From the NCBI GenBank assembly GCA_018262975.1, contig JADFDG010000001.1:99372-163371 (forward strand): a stretch of 64,000 bases of DNA, in the 5' to 3' direction. Shown in pieces: positions 26,133 through 34,221 of this stretch. This DNA is from Gammaproteobacteria bacterium. GTDB lineage: Bacteria; Pseudomonadota; Gammaproteobacteria; Pseudomonadales; JADFDG01. Under the pieces are notes generated by a model. It was given only the letters and a program-made list of their open reading frames with translations. It was not told the DNA's origin and searched no databases. Numbering within the stretch: position 1 is the first letter of the stretch; every line of letters begins with the position of its first letter. The translations under genes and the position numbers were made by a program.

Positions 26133-26552
26133 TCAACGCTTGCCGCCCTTGCGGCCTTCCTCGGCGTTGAGCCGTTCAATCGTGCGGGTCAGTTCCTCGA
26201 TGCGGCTGTTCAGGGCCTCCACCTCGCGCTTGTTGGGGATACCCAACCGCGACAGGGCGCCGGTCAACCGCTCGTCGAACGCCTTTTCCATCTTCTCCAG
26301 GGTCTCGCCGGTACGGCCCTTGACCCGGGTCTTCACTTCCTCGACACGCGTGCCGGTCTTGTCACGCGCCTTCGACTCGACCTCGCGGCCTGCGTCGACG
26401 AGGTTGTCGAACAGCTTGCTGCCTTCCTCTTCCGCCTTCGCAAAGGCACCAAGGCCGGCCAGCCAGATCTGGTGGGTGTACTTGCGCAGGTCACGCGTGC
26501 CGCCCGGCAGGCGCACACCGTTCCTGGGGTCGAAATCGTCCTCGTCAGTCAT
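26133..26552 (-). CDS. phasin / polyhydroxyalkanoate granule-associated protein
   Basis: A 139-residue protein of the gammaproteobacterial phasin family (PhaF/PhaI type). The N-terminal part TRDLRKYTHQIWLAGLGAF, followed by FAKAEEEGSKLFDNLV, is the family hallmark. The rest is an amphipathic helix and coiled coil (residues ~60-130) rich in Glu, Lys and Arg. Phasins coat PHA granules; related small proteins also occur without PHA synthesis, and no pha synthase gene is in this window. It has its own strong terminator. Confidence 0.85.
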   Translation of the reverse strand: MTDEDDFDPRNGVRLPGGTRDLRKYTHQIWLAGLGAFAKAEEEGSKLFDNLVDAGREVESKARDKTGTRVEEVKTRVKGRTGETLEKMEKAFDERLTGALSRLGIPNKREVEALNSRIEELTRTIERLNAEEGRKGGKR

Positions 26553-26591
26553 GTCGCGCCAACACTCCGGGCATGATTTCTTCTATTGGGT

Positions 26592-26645
26592 CGGGTGCCA
26601 GGGACACCCGCCACCGTCATCCGGTGGCATGCGGGGCAGCGCCCC
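26592..26645. other. three consecutive small stem-loops
   Basis: Perfect hairpins follow each other: 26592-26597/26605-26610, 26611-26616/26622-26627 and 26633-26637/26641-26645. They lie in the 258-bp gap between the phasin start and the next minus-strand gene, and none has a T-tract. They could be the 5' leader of the phasin mRNA, a small RNA or a decayed palindromic repeat. The rest of the gap shows nothing recognisable. Confidence 0.4.
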
Positions 26646-26810
26646 AGGACAAGCAGAAGCCAATGCAGTGCACCCTGATCGGGCGGGGCAACCGACGCCG
26701 GTCGCCACGGGTGCAAGATTAGGAAAAGGCAGCGATCGCCGGCCGCGATGATGTCCGACAGTCAGACAGGAACTCCGCAATTCGCACGGATTCCGACGAA
26801 AGGAAGGGCC

Positions 26811-27143
26811 TCAGCCCTGCCCGCCGCCGCCCTGGCCACCACCACGCGGGCCGAGCTTGTCCAGCATGCGGCGCACGCCGTCGCCGACGATGTCCGCGGT
26901 GGAACGCGCCACGTCGGTGGCGCGGTCGCGCAACAGCAGCCGCAGCGGGTCGAGCACTTCCGAGAAGCCCTGGGCGATGCGCTGGCGCAGTTGCTGCTCG
27001 ATGCGCTGCGCTGCTTCCTCGGTCTTGCGGTCGAAATGCCGCTCGATCTCCGGCAATACCCACACCTTGAGCACCACCAGCATCACCACCAGCGTGCAGG
27101 CGCTGCTGACCAGCGCCGTGAGGATGATTGCAGACCAGTCCAT
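26811..27143 (-). CDS. small membrane-anchored coiled-coil protein
   Basis: A 110-residue protein with one N-terminal membrane helix (IILTALVSSACTLVVMLVVLKVWV). A charged helical stretch follows that probably forms a coiled coil (residues ~33-95), and the tail is very glycine-rich (RGGGQGGGGQG). I recognise no family. Its ATG lies 22 bp after the DUF445 stop on the same strand, so the two are probably cotranscribed and it may assist that membrane protein. Confidence 0.65.
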   Translation of the reverse strand: MDWSAIILTALVSSACTLVVMLVVLKVWVLPEIERHFDRKTEEAAQRIEQQLRQRIAQGFSEVLDPLRLLLRDRATDVARSTADIVGDGVRRMLDKLGPRGGGQGGGGQG

Positions 27144-27165
27144 CGCGACCTCCCGGCCACCGCCG

Positions 27166-28404
27166 TCAGAGTGAAAGCATGAGCGCCCACTGGATCAGAC
27201 CGGCGCCGGCGCCAAGCACGCCGCCCACCAGGATCAGGATCCACTCGTCCTCCTGGAAGGCCGGACGCAGCAAGTCCTGGAACTCTTCGGAGGACAATGC
27301 CTCCATGCGCTCGCGGAACAGCCGCTCGACCACCACCCCCCGGTCCTTGTTGAACACCGGGTCGTCGAACGGCTCCAGCGACATGTCGATGGCCTTGGCC
27401 TCGATCGCCTTCTTCAGACTGGCGTAGCCGCCCATGCCCACGGTGAGTTGCGCGGCGGTGCGAACCACCCCGCCCTCGACCAGCGGCCGGATGTTCTTCT
27501 TGATAATCGCCCGCGTGCGATGCGAACGCGGCCCGGTCATCACCGCGGTCATGATGTTCTTGATGGTCATGAATTCCTGGGTGGCCAGGCGCGCGAAGGT
27601 GGCGGCCACGTCACGCTGGCGCTTGAGGAACAGCCCGTGCATGGTCACCGGGCCGACCTTGACCGGATCGACCGGCCGGAAAATGACGTTGAGCGCCAGC
27701 CAGTTGGTGGCAGTACCGACCAGGAAACCGAAGAAGGGCGTGACCCAGTCCTCCGGGTACTGGATGTAGACGGCCAGTTGCACCAGGCCGAACAGGAAAC
27801 CGAAGTAGAACCCGGAATTGATGACGAACTTGAATTCCGGCTCGCCCACCTCGAGGAACACGCGGTTGAGCAGCACCTTGTCGTTGCTCAGCAGCGTGGT
27901 GATCATGTGCTTGAGGTCGACCAGGTCCTCGATGTTGTCACTGATGTCGGTGACGAGACCATCCATCAGTTCCGGGATCTGCCGGCGCACGCGCTGGTAG
28001 ACGCGCTTCTTGACGATCACCGGCAGGTTTTCCCAGAGCACGGCGTTCTTTTCGGTCATCACCTCGTCGATGTATTCCTCGACGCGCGCCGAGGTAACGT
28101 TGGAGATGTGCGAGGCAATCTTGTGCGGCTCCATCTCGCGGAAGAACTCGTCGAGCGAACCGAGTTTCTGCAGGGTCTTGTCGACGACGATGGCCGCCAT
28201 CTTCTCGACCTTGGACGGGATGATGCCCTGCCAGCCGAGGAACGGGCGGATGCCGATGAATTCCGTCGGGTAGAACGTCATCTGCACGGCCAGCCAGTTG
28301 GTGATCCAGCCGATGGTGCCGGCAATGAACGGCATGGCCACGTAGCCCCAGAACTGCGGCTGCGCGTAGAACTCGATCCACCAGGCGTTCAGACTGTCCA
28401 GCAT
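27166..28404 (-). CDS. DUF445 family membrane protein
   Basis: A 412-residue DUF445 protein of unknown function. It has an N-terminal membrane hairpin (MPFIAGTIGWITNWLAVQMTF, which carries the family's GxxTNxLA-type motif), a helical central domain with repeated charged segments, a second membrane region GFLFGLVQLAVYI to FFGFLVGTATNWLALNVIF repeating the TNWLA motif, and a C-terminal helix ILVGGVLGAGAGLIQWALM. The frame is open upstream; the ATG at 28404 follows AAGGG and starts at the first membrane segment. A paralogue lies 1 kb away on the same strand. Confidence 0.85.
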   Translation of the reverse strand: MLDSLNAWWIEFYAQPQFWGYVAMPFIAGTIGWITNWLAVQMTFYPTEFIGIRPFLGWQGIIPSKVEKMAAIVVDKTLQKLGSLDEFFREMEPHKIASHISNVTSARVEEYIDEVMTEKNAVLWENLPVIVKKRVYQRVRRQIPELMDGLVTDISDNIEDLVDLKHMITTLLSNDKVLLNRVFLEVGEPEFKFVINSGFYFGFLFGLVQLAVYIQYPEDWVTPFFGFLVGTATNWLALNVIFRPVDPVKVGPVTMHGLFLKRQRDVAATFARLATQEFMTIKNIMTAVMTGPRSHRTRAIIKKNIRPLVEGGVVRTAAQLTVGMGGYASLKKAIEAKAIDMSLEPFDDPVFNKDRGVVVERLFRERMEALSSEEFQDLLRPAFQEDEWILILVGGVLGAGAGLIQWALMLSL

Positions 28405-28635
28405 CCCTTGCCACTCCGGGCTGACTGCGCAAGAAAGGCGCCACACCGCGCATTGCGGAAGGCCCGCGTGCGGGCCGGGGTGGACGCCGGAGGGCGCGGA
28501 GTATATACCGCGAAACCCGCAAGTTTCATTGCCCTCCGACGCATGACCGCGGCGACAGCGTGACACGGCGGCGCGGCCTTTGCCTGCGCGGCGCCCATCG
28601 GCTACCGTGGAGCCCTCGTTACATGGACGCCACTG

Positions 28636-29406
28636 ATGGATGCCAACCCCTCGCCCGGCCAGTTCCTGGTGCTCGGTACCCTCGAGGTACTGCTCAACCA
28701 GGCGCTCGCCATGCATCCGCAGGGCCACGCCACGCTCGCCGCACTGGCCGGCAAGGCCATCCGCGTGCGCGCCTACAACCCCGACTTCATCTTCTATTGC
28801 CTGGTCGACCGCGACGGCATCGAGCTGTCCACCCAGTGGGACGGCGATGCCGCCATCCGCGTGCGTGGCAGTGCCGGCAACCTCATCTACCGCGCCCTGC
28901 TGCCGGCCGGCCAGCGCGCAGCGGGCGGCAACGACACCGATGACTTCCAGGTCGACGGCGATCCCGCGGCCGTGGCGACGCTGCGCGAGGCCCTGGACAC
29001 CTTCAACCTGTGGGAAGCCCTGCGCACCTGGCTGCGCGAGCACGTGGCCATGCCGGAGGTTTTCTCGCTGCTCCGCCAGCACGACCCGGCCTGGCTGGAG
29101 CGCCTGCAGGACCTGCCGCAACTGATGGGCCAGGCCCTGGAAGAACTGCGCCGGCAGGCTGCCGTGCAGCAGCAGTTGCTGGAAGAAATCCGCAGCCTGC
29201 GTGCCTCGCTGCGCGCGGAACGGCGGACGGACATCCTCAGTATCACCGTGGGGATCGCCTGCCTGGCGCTGGCATTGATGACCGCGATGGGCCACCTGCC
29301 CGTGTTCGCCATTCCCAGCGTGCATGCCGGCGAGCAGGCGTGGGTGCTGGCCGCGGTCGGCCTGGCGCTGATGCTGTCGCGCCTGGTCGGCAAGCGCTAC
29401 ACCTAG
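28636..29406 (+). CDS. SCP2/UbiJ-like protein with C-terminal membrane tail
   Basis: A 256-residue protein. Residues ~8-115 resemble the SCP2 lipid-binding domain of UbiJ-type ubiquinone biosynthesis factors (VLGTLEVLLNQALAMHP start, ALAGKAIRV, LSTQWDGDAAIRVRG, FQVDGDPAAVATL). A helical region (~150-200) follows and then two membrane helices (~205-250), which E. coli UbiJ lacks. It is not next to ubiE or ubiB. It sits between two DUF445 genes on the other strand and its stop overlaps that of the downstream DUF445-like gene in CCTAGG. A membrane-tethered lipid-binding role is inferred. Confidence 0.7.
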   Translation: MDANPSPGQFLVLGTLEVLLNQALAMHPQGHATLAALAGKAIRVRAYNPDFIFYCLVDRDGIELSTQWDGDAAIRVRGSAGNLIYRALLPAGQRAAGGNDTDDFQVDGDPAAVATLREALDTFNLWEALRTWLREHVAMPEVFSLLRQHDPAWLERLQDLPQLMGQALEELRRQAAVQQQLLEEIRSLRASLRAERRTDILSITVGIACLALALMTAMGHLPVFAIPSVHAGEQAWVLAAVGLALMLSRLVGKRYT

Positions 29407-30611
29407 GCGAGCGTCGCCAGACCGCTGGCCAGCAGGCCGGCGCCCAGCGCCACGCCCGCCAGGATCCACGGCAAGGTGCGCCAGGCCTGCCGCAACATCG
29501 GGCGCCACATGCCGGCATAGTCATCAGCCGTGACGCCCTGCGCCGCGTGCTCGAGCGAGCGCTGCAACTCCTGGCGGCAGGCCTCCTGCAAGGCGGCACT
29601 CACCGGCGTGGACGACAGCAATTCCATCGCCTTCTCCAGCGCCGAAGACTTCACCGCGTAAACGCCCTCCGGCCCCAGCAGCCATTGCAGCGTGGCCTTG
29701 AACAGCGGCACGTCGAGGATCCCGGAAACCTCGCGGCGCATGATCTGTCGCGAACGCCCGGCGTGCGGGCCGTGCAGGAACTCGCCCACCAGGCTGCGCC
29801 AGGCCAGCGCCTCGTTGGCGAGCTGGCGCGCCAGGGCGGTGACGAAACGCTCGCGCCGCCGGTAGAGAATGCCCTGCACGCGCAGGGGCCAGGCGCCGCC
29901 CGGATCCCGCGGCCACCCCAGGGCAAGCAGCATCAGGGCCGACCCGGCAAACGCCGCAATGGCCATGCCCGCCGGCAGCGCCCAGCGCCCGGTGCCCAGC
30001 AGTACCCACCCGCCGAGCGCACCGCCAACCAGCGCAGCCACTGGCAGGAGGCGACGTATATCGCTGCCAAACGCGGAGAGGAACAAGGCACCCAGGCGCT
30101 CGGGACGCTCCTGCACATGGCGGCGCACCAGCAGGGAAGGACTGAGGATCTCGTCGAGGTCCTGCTGGACATGGTCGACAAAATCGTCGATTGCGTAAGG
30201 AAGTCGGCGATGCAGGTGCCCATACACGCGATTCCGCGCATAACTGGACAATGACAGCCAGGCATGCTCGTTGCGGCGCGACATGACGTCATCGACGTGC
30301 TCGTCCAGCCGCGACTTCAGGGCGAGGCTGAACTCACGACGGAAGCGGTCGGGACCAAGCTGCTCGAAGAAGCGCCGGGGTGAAGGCAGGCGGGAAAGCA
30401 GGCTGTTGTCACAAAAATCGGCGATCGGGAGGGAATTTGCGCCGATCAGGCTGCCCAGAGACCAGCTTTTGCCGGCTCCGCGTGACCGCAGGGGGTGTAC
30501 CAGCAGGATCACCGTGAGCCAGGCGGACAGCAGGGCAATGAGCGCAGCCAACCCGAACAGCCAGCCGTCCGGCATTCCGCTTGCCCAGTTCCCAGCAACG
30601 ACGTCCGGCAT
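29403..30611 (-). CDS. DUF445-like membrane protein (paralogue)
   Basis: A ~402-residue protein with a first membrane helix WLFGLAALIALLSAWLTVIL, a charged central domain, a second membrane pair around LLPVAALVGGALGGWVLLG and a C-terminal helix WILAGVALGAGLLASGLATL. Its central domain aligns by eye with the DUF445 protein at 27166-28404 (SYARNRVYGHLHRRLPYAID against IVKKRVYQRVRRQIPELMDG), but the TNWLA motif is lost. Start 30611 follows AGGGGG; a second ATG at 30575, with the same ATGCCGGAC sequence, is an alternative. Confidence 0.7.
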   Translation of the reverse strand: MPDVVAGNWASGMPDGWLFGLAALIALLSAWLTVILLVHPLRSRGAGKSWSLGSLIGANSLPIADFCDNSLLSRLPSPRRFFEQLGPDRFRREFSLALKSRLDEHVDDVMSRRNEHAWLSLSSYARNRVYGHLHRRLPYAIDDFVDHVQQDLDEILSPSLLVRRHVQERPERLGALFLSAFGSDIRRLLPVAALVGGALGGWVLLGTGRWALPAGMAIAAFAGSALMLLALGWPRDPGGAWPLRVQGILYRRRERFVTALARQLANEALAWRSLVGEFLHGPHAGRSRQIMRREVSGILDVPLFKATLQWLLGPEGVYAVKSSALEKAMELLSSTPVSAALQEACRQELQRSLEHAAQGVTADDYAGMWRPMLRQAWRTLPWILAGVALGAGLLASGLATLA

Positions 30612-31010
30612 CGACGGCCAACAGCCCCCTACAAGAGCGGGCGAGTCTAGCACGCGACATGCCCACCCACATGCCTTGGCACAAAGGTATGACCGAGCCA
30701 GGGTCCCGACCTCCCGGGACATTCCTGACATACCCTGACACGACCAACCGAAGGCTGTCATGGGTATTCACTTATTCAAAAAAAACAGTAACTTAGCGTA
30801 GATATCGTTTATCGCGTCTAGGATACCGTTCATCCCGCCTTCCTACGAAATACGGGTGAGCAGACCTAGACTTTGAGAACGGGATCACAGATGGCCCCGC
30901 CGGCCATTCTCACCAAGGAGCGGCGAACCAAACGCCGCCCCGCCTTTCCAAGGTTGCGGACGTCGCCGCGTCGCGGCGCCAACACCGTATCCACCAGGAG
31001 GACTTCGTCC
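30612..31010. promoter_or_regulatory. long AT-rich upstream region and structured leader of the DUF11 cluster
   Basis: About 400 bp without a gene. A direct repeat CCTGACA lies at 30724-30730 and 30734-30740. The AT-rich stretch 30765-30835 is the likely promoter area, though no canonical -35/-10 pair is clear. Downstream are hairpins at 30920-30925/30933-30938 and 30964-30970/30972-30978. An AGGAGG ribosome-binding site precedes the ATG at 31011. Expression control through a leader is plausible but not shown. Confidence 0.45.
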
Positions 31011-31499
31011 ATGAAACGCAACACCCTCACCGCGCTCTCGCTGGCCGCTGCACTGCTTTCCGCACCGGCATTCGCGGCACCGAAAATGAGCGTCGACATG
31101 AAGGCCGAGAAAGACGTCGTCGTCGTCGAGAAAGGCAAGCAGGTCAAGAAGCGCGTGGATGCCACGTCGCAAGCCGCTGGCGAAGTGGTGATCTACACCA
31201 TCCGCTACAGCAACGCCGGCGACGAATCGGCCAGTAACGTGCAACTCGACAACCGCATCCCGGCGGAAACCAGTTATGTGGGCGGCTCCGCCAAGGGCAT
31301 GGTTCCGGCGGTGTTCTCCGCCGACGGCGGCAAGACCTATGGCGCGCCGGAGCAACTGACCCGCGAAGCCGTCGATGCAAACGGCAAGAAAAAGACCGTG
31401 GCGGTCGAGCCGGAAAAATACACCGACATCCGCTGGGTACTTCCGCAGGTCAAGGCGGGAGAAAGCGGCCAGGTGAGCTATGAGGTCCGCGTGAAGTAA
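31011..31499 (+). CDS. secreted DUF11-type protein, small
   Basis: A 162-residue protein with a clear signal peptide (cleavage likely after SAPAFA, residue 22). The mature part is one immunoglobulin-like DUF11-type domain: GEVVIYTIRYSNAGDESASN, VQLDNRIPAETSYVGGSA, and a final WVLPQVKAGESGQVSYEVRV strand. DUF11 domains are common in surface proteins. It is lysine-rich early in the mature part. A terminator-like hairpin separates it from the next DUF11 gene, so it may be produced in excess of the downstream proteins. Confidence 0.8.
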   Translation: MKRNTLTALSLAAALLSAPAFAAPKMSVDMKAEKDVVVVEKGKQVKKRVDATSQAAGEVVIYTIRYSNAGDESASNVQLDNRIPAETSYVGGSAKGMVPAVFSADGGKTYGAPEQLTREAVDANGKKKTVAVEPEKYTDIRWVLPQVKAGESGQVSYEVRVK

Positions 31500-31528
31500 G
31501 CGGGCCTTCCGGCCATGAAGGAGCAGTG

Positions 31529-31564
31529 ACGCGGGGCGCGGCGCAGGCCGCTTCCCGCGTTTTT
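31529..31564 (+). terminator. terminator/attenuator after first DUF11 gene
   Basis: Outer arms 31529-31535 and 31554-31560 (7 bp) enclose an inner 5-bp hairpin (31538-31542/31547-31551), followed by TTTT at 31561-31564. It lies 30 bp after the stop. The remainder of the 203-bp gap to the next gene shows no clear promoter. Confidence 0.65.
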
Positions 31565-31702
31565 GCGTCTGCGGCAGGACAGGCAGGCGCACCCCGCAAG
31601 GGGCGCTGTACGCGCAAGGCGGCGGATGGATCCGTGCAGGTGGTACGAGTACGCGCAAGACCCCGACGCAAGAAAATGAAACGCCCAACTGAGGTTACAT
31701 CC

Positions 31703-32971
31703 ATGAAAACCCTGAAGAGCAAGAACGCCATGCCGCGCGTAGCGGCACTGGCTGCGGTGCTCGCGACCGGATCGGCGGTGCCGATGCTGGCCGAAGCGAG
31801 CACGGCGGCGAATGCAACGATCCAGAACTCCGTTACCGTCAATTACTCCGACGCCGCCAACAACCCGCAGACTGGCATTACCAGCACGGTCAATGTCACT
31901 GTCGAGCTGCTGAAGGCGACCGCCAATCTCACGCTCGACCCAACCACCCCGAATGCCACCATCGCCCCGGGGCAGACGGCCACCTACCAGTACTTCCTGA
32001 CCACCAACGCAAACGGCCCGGACACCTTCACGTCCAGCGCATCGATCAGCGTCAACCAACTGAGTACCGCCTCGACCCTGAACATCAGTGGCGGCGGCGT
32101 GACGTTAGGCGCAACCACCGTTGCCCAGGACGTCACGGTGGCGGCCTCCGGTGACACCGCTGTACTCGTCCCGCGCGACCTGGTTGCCGATGGCGTGATC
32201 AACGGCATCGCTCCGGGCGAGACCGTGGTGATCGGCACGGCGGTGTTCACCGTTGCTGCCGTCGGAAACGTTGACCAGGCCGGCGTCGGCACCAGCACCC
32301 TGATGCTGACCGGCAACGGCACCGCCGCCAACCTGACGGCCGGCACGCTCATCCGCGAGCGCCGCACGGTGTCCGTAACCGTGACGCCGGGCACCTATGT
32401 GGCCCCGGGCGACAAGCTGATCACGCACAGCATCAGCGCGACCGATGGCACGAATGTCACCGCTTCGGTGACCAACACCACCACAGTCAGCGGTATCGCA
32501 CTGACGGTCACCAAGTACGTTCGCTGCGTACCCGGCCCGATAGCCTGTACGAACCCTGGCGCGCCTGACTTCACGCTCAATATCCCGGCCACCAGTACCA
32601 GCATCGACTACTACTCTTCGGGTGTATCCGGTGCGCCGGGCGCAACCCTTGAGTACCTGGTGCGCATCGAGAACACCGGCGGCGCCAATGCGACGAACGT
32701 CGTGATCCAGGACGCCATTCCGGCATTCACCACGCTGGTAGCGGCTTCGCTCGCCGTACACGAAAACGACGGCGATTTTGCCTCGGTCAATATCCTGGAC
32801 AGCAACGGCGACGCGGGTGAGGCAAGCACCAGCACCGTATACCTGTATCCGGGCTCTGACCTGACAACCAATCTCGGCAACGACGGCGCCGCCGGCGTCG
32901 GCAACGGCACTGGCGGCGTTATTGCCGGTGGCCAGTCTGCCTTTGGCCGCTTCCAGGTCACGATCAACTAA
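31703..32971 (+). CDS. secreted DUF11 repeat protein
   Basis: A 422-residue exported protein: signal peptide with core VAALAAVLATGSAVPML, then a Thr/Ala/Asn-rich, almost cysteine-free, all-beta mature region. It begins with NATIQNSVTVNYSDAANN, a start also seen in the next protein. The C-terminal ~150 residues form a DUF11 domain (GATLEYLVRIENTGGANATN, VVIQDAIPAFTTLVAAS). It ends on a beta strand, FGRFQVTIN. Surface or periplasmic location and a structural role are likely; partner unknown. It lies 15 nt upstream of the next paralogue. Confidence 0.8.
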   Translation: MKTLKSKNAMPRVAALAAVLATGSAVPMLAEASTAANATIQNSVTVNYSDAANNPQTGITSTVNVTVELLKATANLTLDPTTPNATIAPGQTATYQYFLTTNANGPDTFTSSASISVNQLSTASTLNISGGGVTLGATTVAQDVTVAASGDTAVLVPRDLVADGVINGIAPGETVVIGTAVFTVAAVGNVDQAGVGTSTLMLTGNGTAANLTAGTLIRERRTVSVTVTPGTYVAPGDKLITHSISATDGTNVTASVTNTTTVSGIALTVTKYVRCVPGPIACTNPGAPDFTLNIPATSTSIDYYSSGVSGAPGATLEYLVRIENTGGANATNVVIQDAIPAFTTLVAASLAVHENDGDFASVNILDSNGDAGEASTSTVYLYPGSDLTTNLGNDGAAGVGNGTGGVIAGGQSAFGRFQVTIN

Positions 32972-32986
32972 TCGGAGCACTGATAC

Positions 32987-34195
32987 ATGAACGTATCCAC
33001 CAAACTGCGTCGCGTCGCCCTCGCCGGTGCCGCGCTCGCTGGCGCGCTGTTCGGCGCCGGGGCCTTCGCGGCCACCGGCGGCGGCGCCACCATCCACAAC
33101 GCCGCCACGCTGACCTACGGCTCGGGCACGAAAGTGACCGACTGGGTGAACGTGCAGGTGCTCACCATCGGCACGGCGCCGGAATTCGCGCTCACCAGCC
33201 CGTCTTCCGTCACCGCCAATGCCGGCGACACCATCACGCTCAACTACGACGTGACGTCCAACGCCAACGGCAACGACAACTATTCGTTGTCGGCGGCCTC
33301 GTCGGTGCTCAGCGGCCTGCTGCCGGGCTCCACCTTCACCCTCAGCACCAGCACCGTCGCGCTCGCCGCGTCGGTGACCGCGGCGCCGTCGGTGGGCGTG
33401 GACGTGGACACCGGTACGGTGTTCATCCCGGCGGGCTCGGAAGCGAACCTGCTGGCCGGTGACATCGTCGTGCTCAACGGCAATGCCTACCAGGTCGAAG
33501 CGGTTCGTCCGGGCACCATCGCCAGCACCGCCGGGGACGTGACCACCGCCGAAGCCTACACCCAGGTGGACCTCACGGTGATCCCGGCTTCGGGTGCGCC
33601 GGTGATCGGTGTCAACACCATCGCCGCCGGTGTGCAACTCGGCGAGCGCGCGTCGTTCAGCCTGGACGTGCTGCTCGGCACGCCGGTCACGCCGACGGTC
33701 GACGGCACCATCGATGTCGCCATCAGCGGCAGCACCTCGGCGCCCGATACCACCGGTAACCCGGTGTCCTACGACACCAGCACCGACGGTGACAACACCA
33801 ACGACGTGACCATCACCATCAACGCGGCCGATGTCACGCTCACCAAGGAAGTGCGCAACGTCACCAAGGGCGGCACCTTCGCCGTCAGCGGTGTCACCGC
33901 ACAGCCGGGCGACGTGCTCGAGTACCGCATCACCATGGAAGTGATCCCGGGCCAGACCGATGCGGCCAACAGCGTGCTGACCGACGAGGTTCCGCCGTAC
34001 ACCACGTACGTGGCCGCGTCGACCACGCTGAACGGTGCAGTGGTTGCCGATGACGTTGGCCCGCAGCCGTTCCCGCTGGCCAGCGCGAACGGCGGCCTGC
34101 CGGTGAACAGCGCGAACGGCGCTGCCGGCGTGCTGGTCGACGGTGACGTCGGTGCCGATGCAGCCGTGGTCATCTTCCAGGTGACCGTGCAATAA
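32987..34195 (+). CDS. secreted DUF11 repeat protein (paralogue)
   Basis: A 402-residue exported protein paralogous to the one encoded just upstream. It has a signal peptide ending GAGAFA, then GGGATIHNAATLTYGSGT, a Thr/Ser/Val-rich beta region, and a C-terminal DUF11-type domain (DVLEYRITMEVIPGQTDAAN, then EVPPYTTYVAAST). It ends in VIFQVTVQ, like its paralogue. The mature part is acidic with no cysteines. Position immediately before the giant barrel protein suggests it is exported or displayed with it (inference). Confidence 0.8.
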   Translation: MNVSTKLRRVALAGAALAGALFGAGAFAATGGGATIHNAATLTYGSGTKVTDWVNVQVLTIGTAPEFALTSPSSVTANAGDTITLNYDVTSNANGNDNYSLSAASSVLSGLLPGSTFTLSTSTVALAASVTAAPSVGVDVDTGTVFIPAGSEANLLAGDIVVLNGNAYQVEAVRPGTIASTAGDVTTAEAYTQVDLTVIPASGAPVIGVNTIAAGVQLGERASFSLDVLLGTPVTPTVDGTIDVAISGSTSAPDTTGNPVSYDTSTDGDNTNDVTITINAADVTLTKEVRNVTKGGTFAVSGVTAQPGDVLEYRITMEVIPGQTDAANSVLTDEVPPYTTYVAASTTLNGAVVADDVGPQPFPLASANGGLPVNSANGAAGVLVDGDVGADAAVVIFQVTVQ

Positions 34196-34221
34196 CCATC
34201 AGTTCATCGGATAGATAACTG

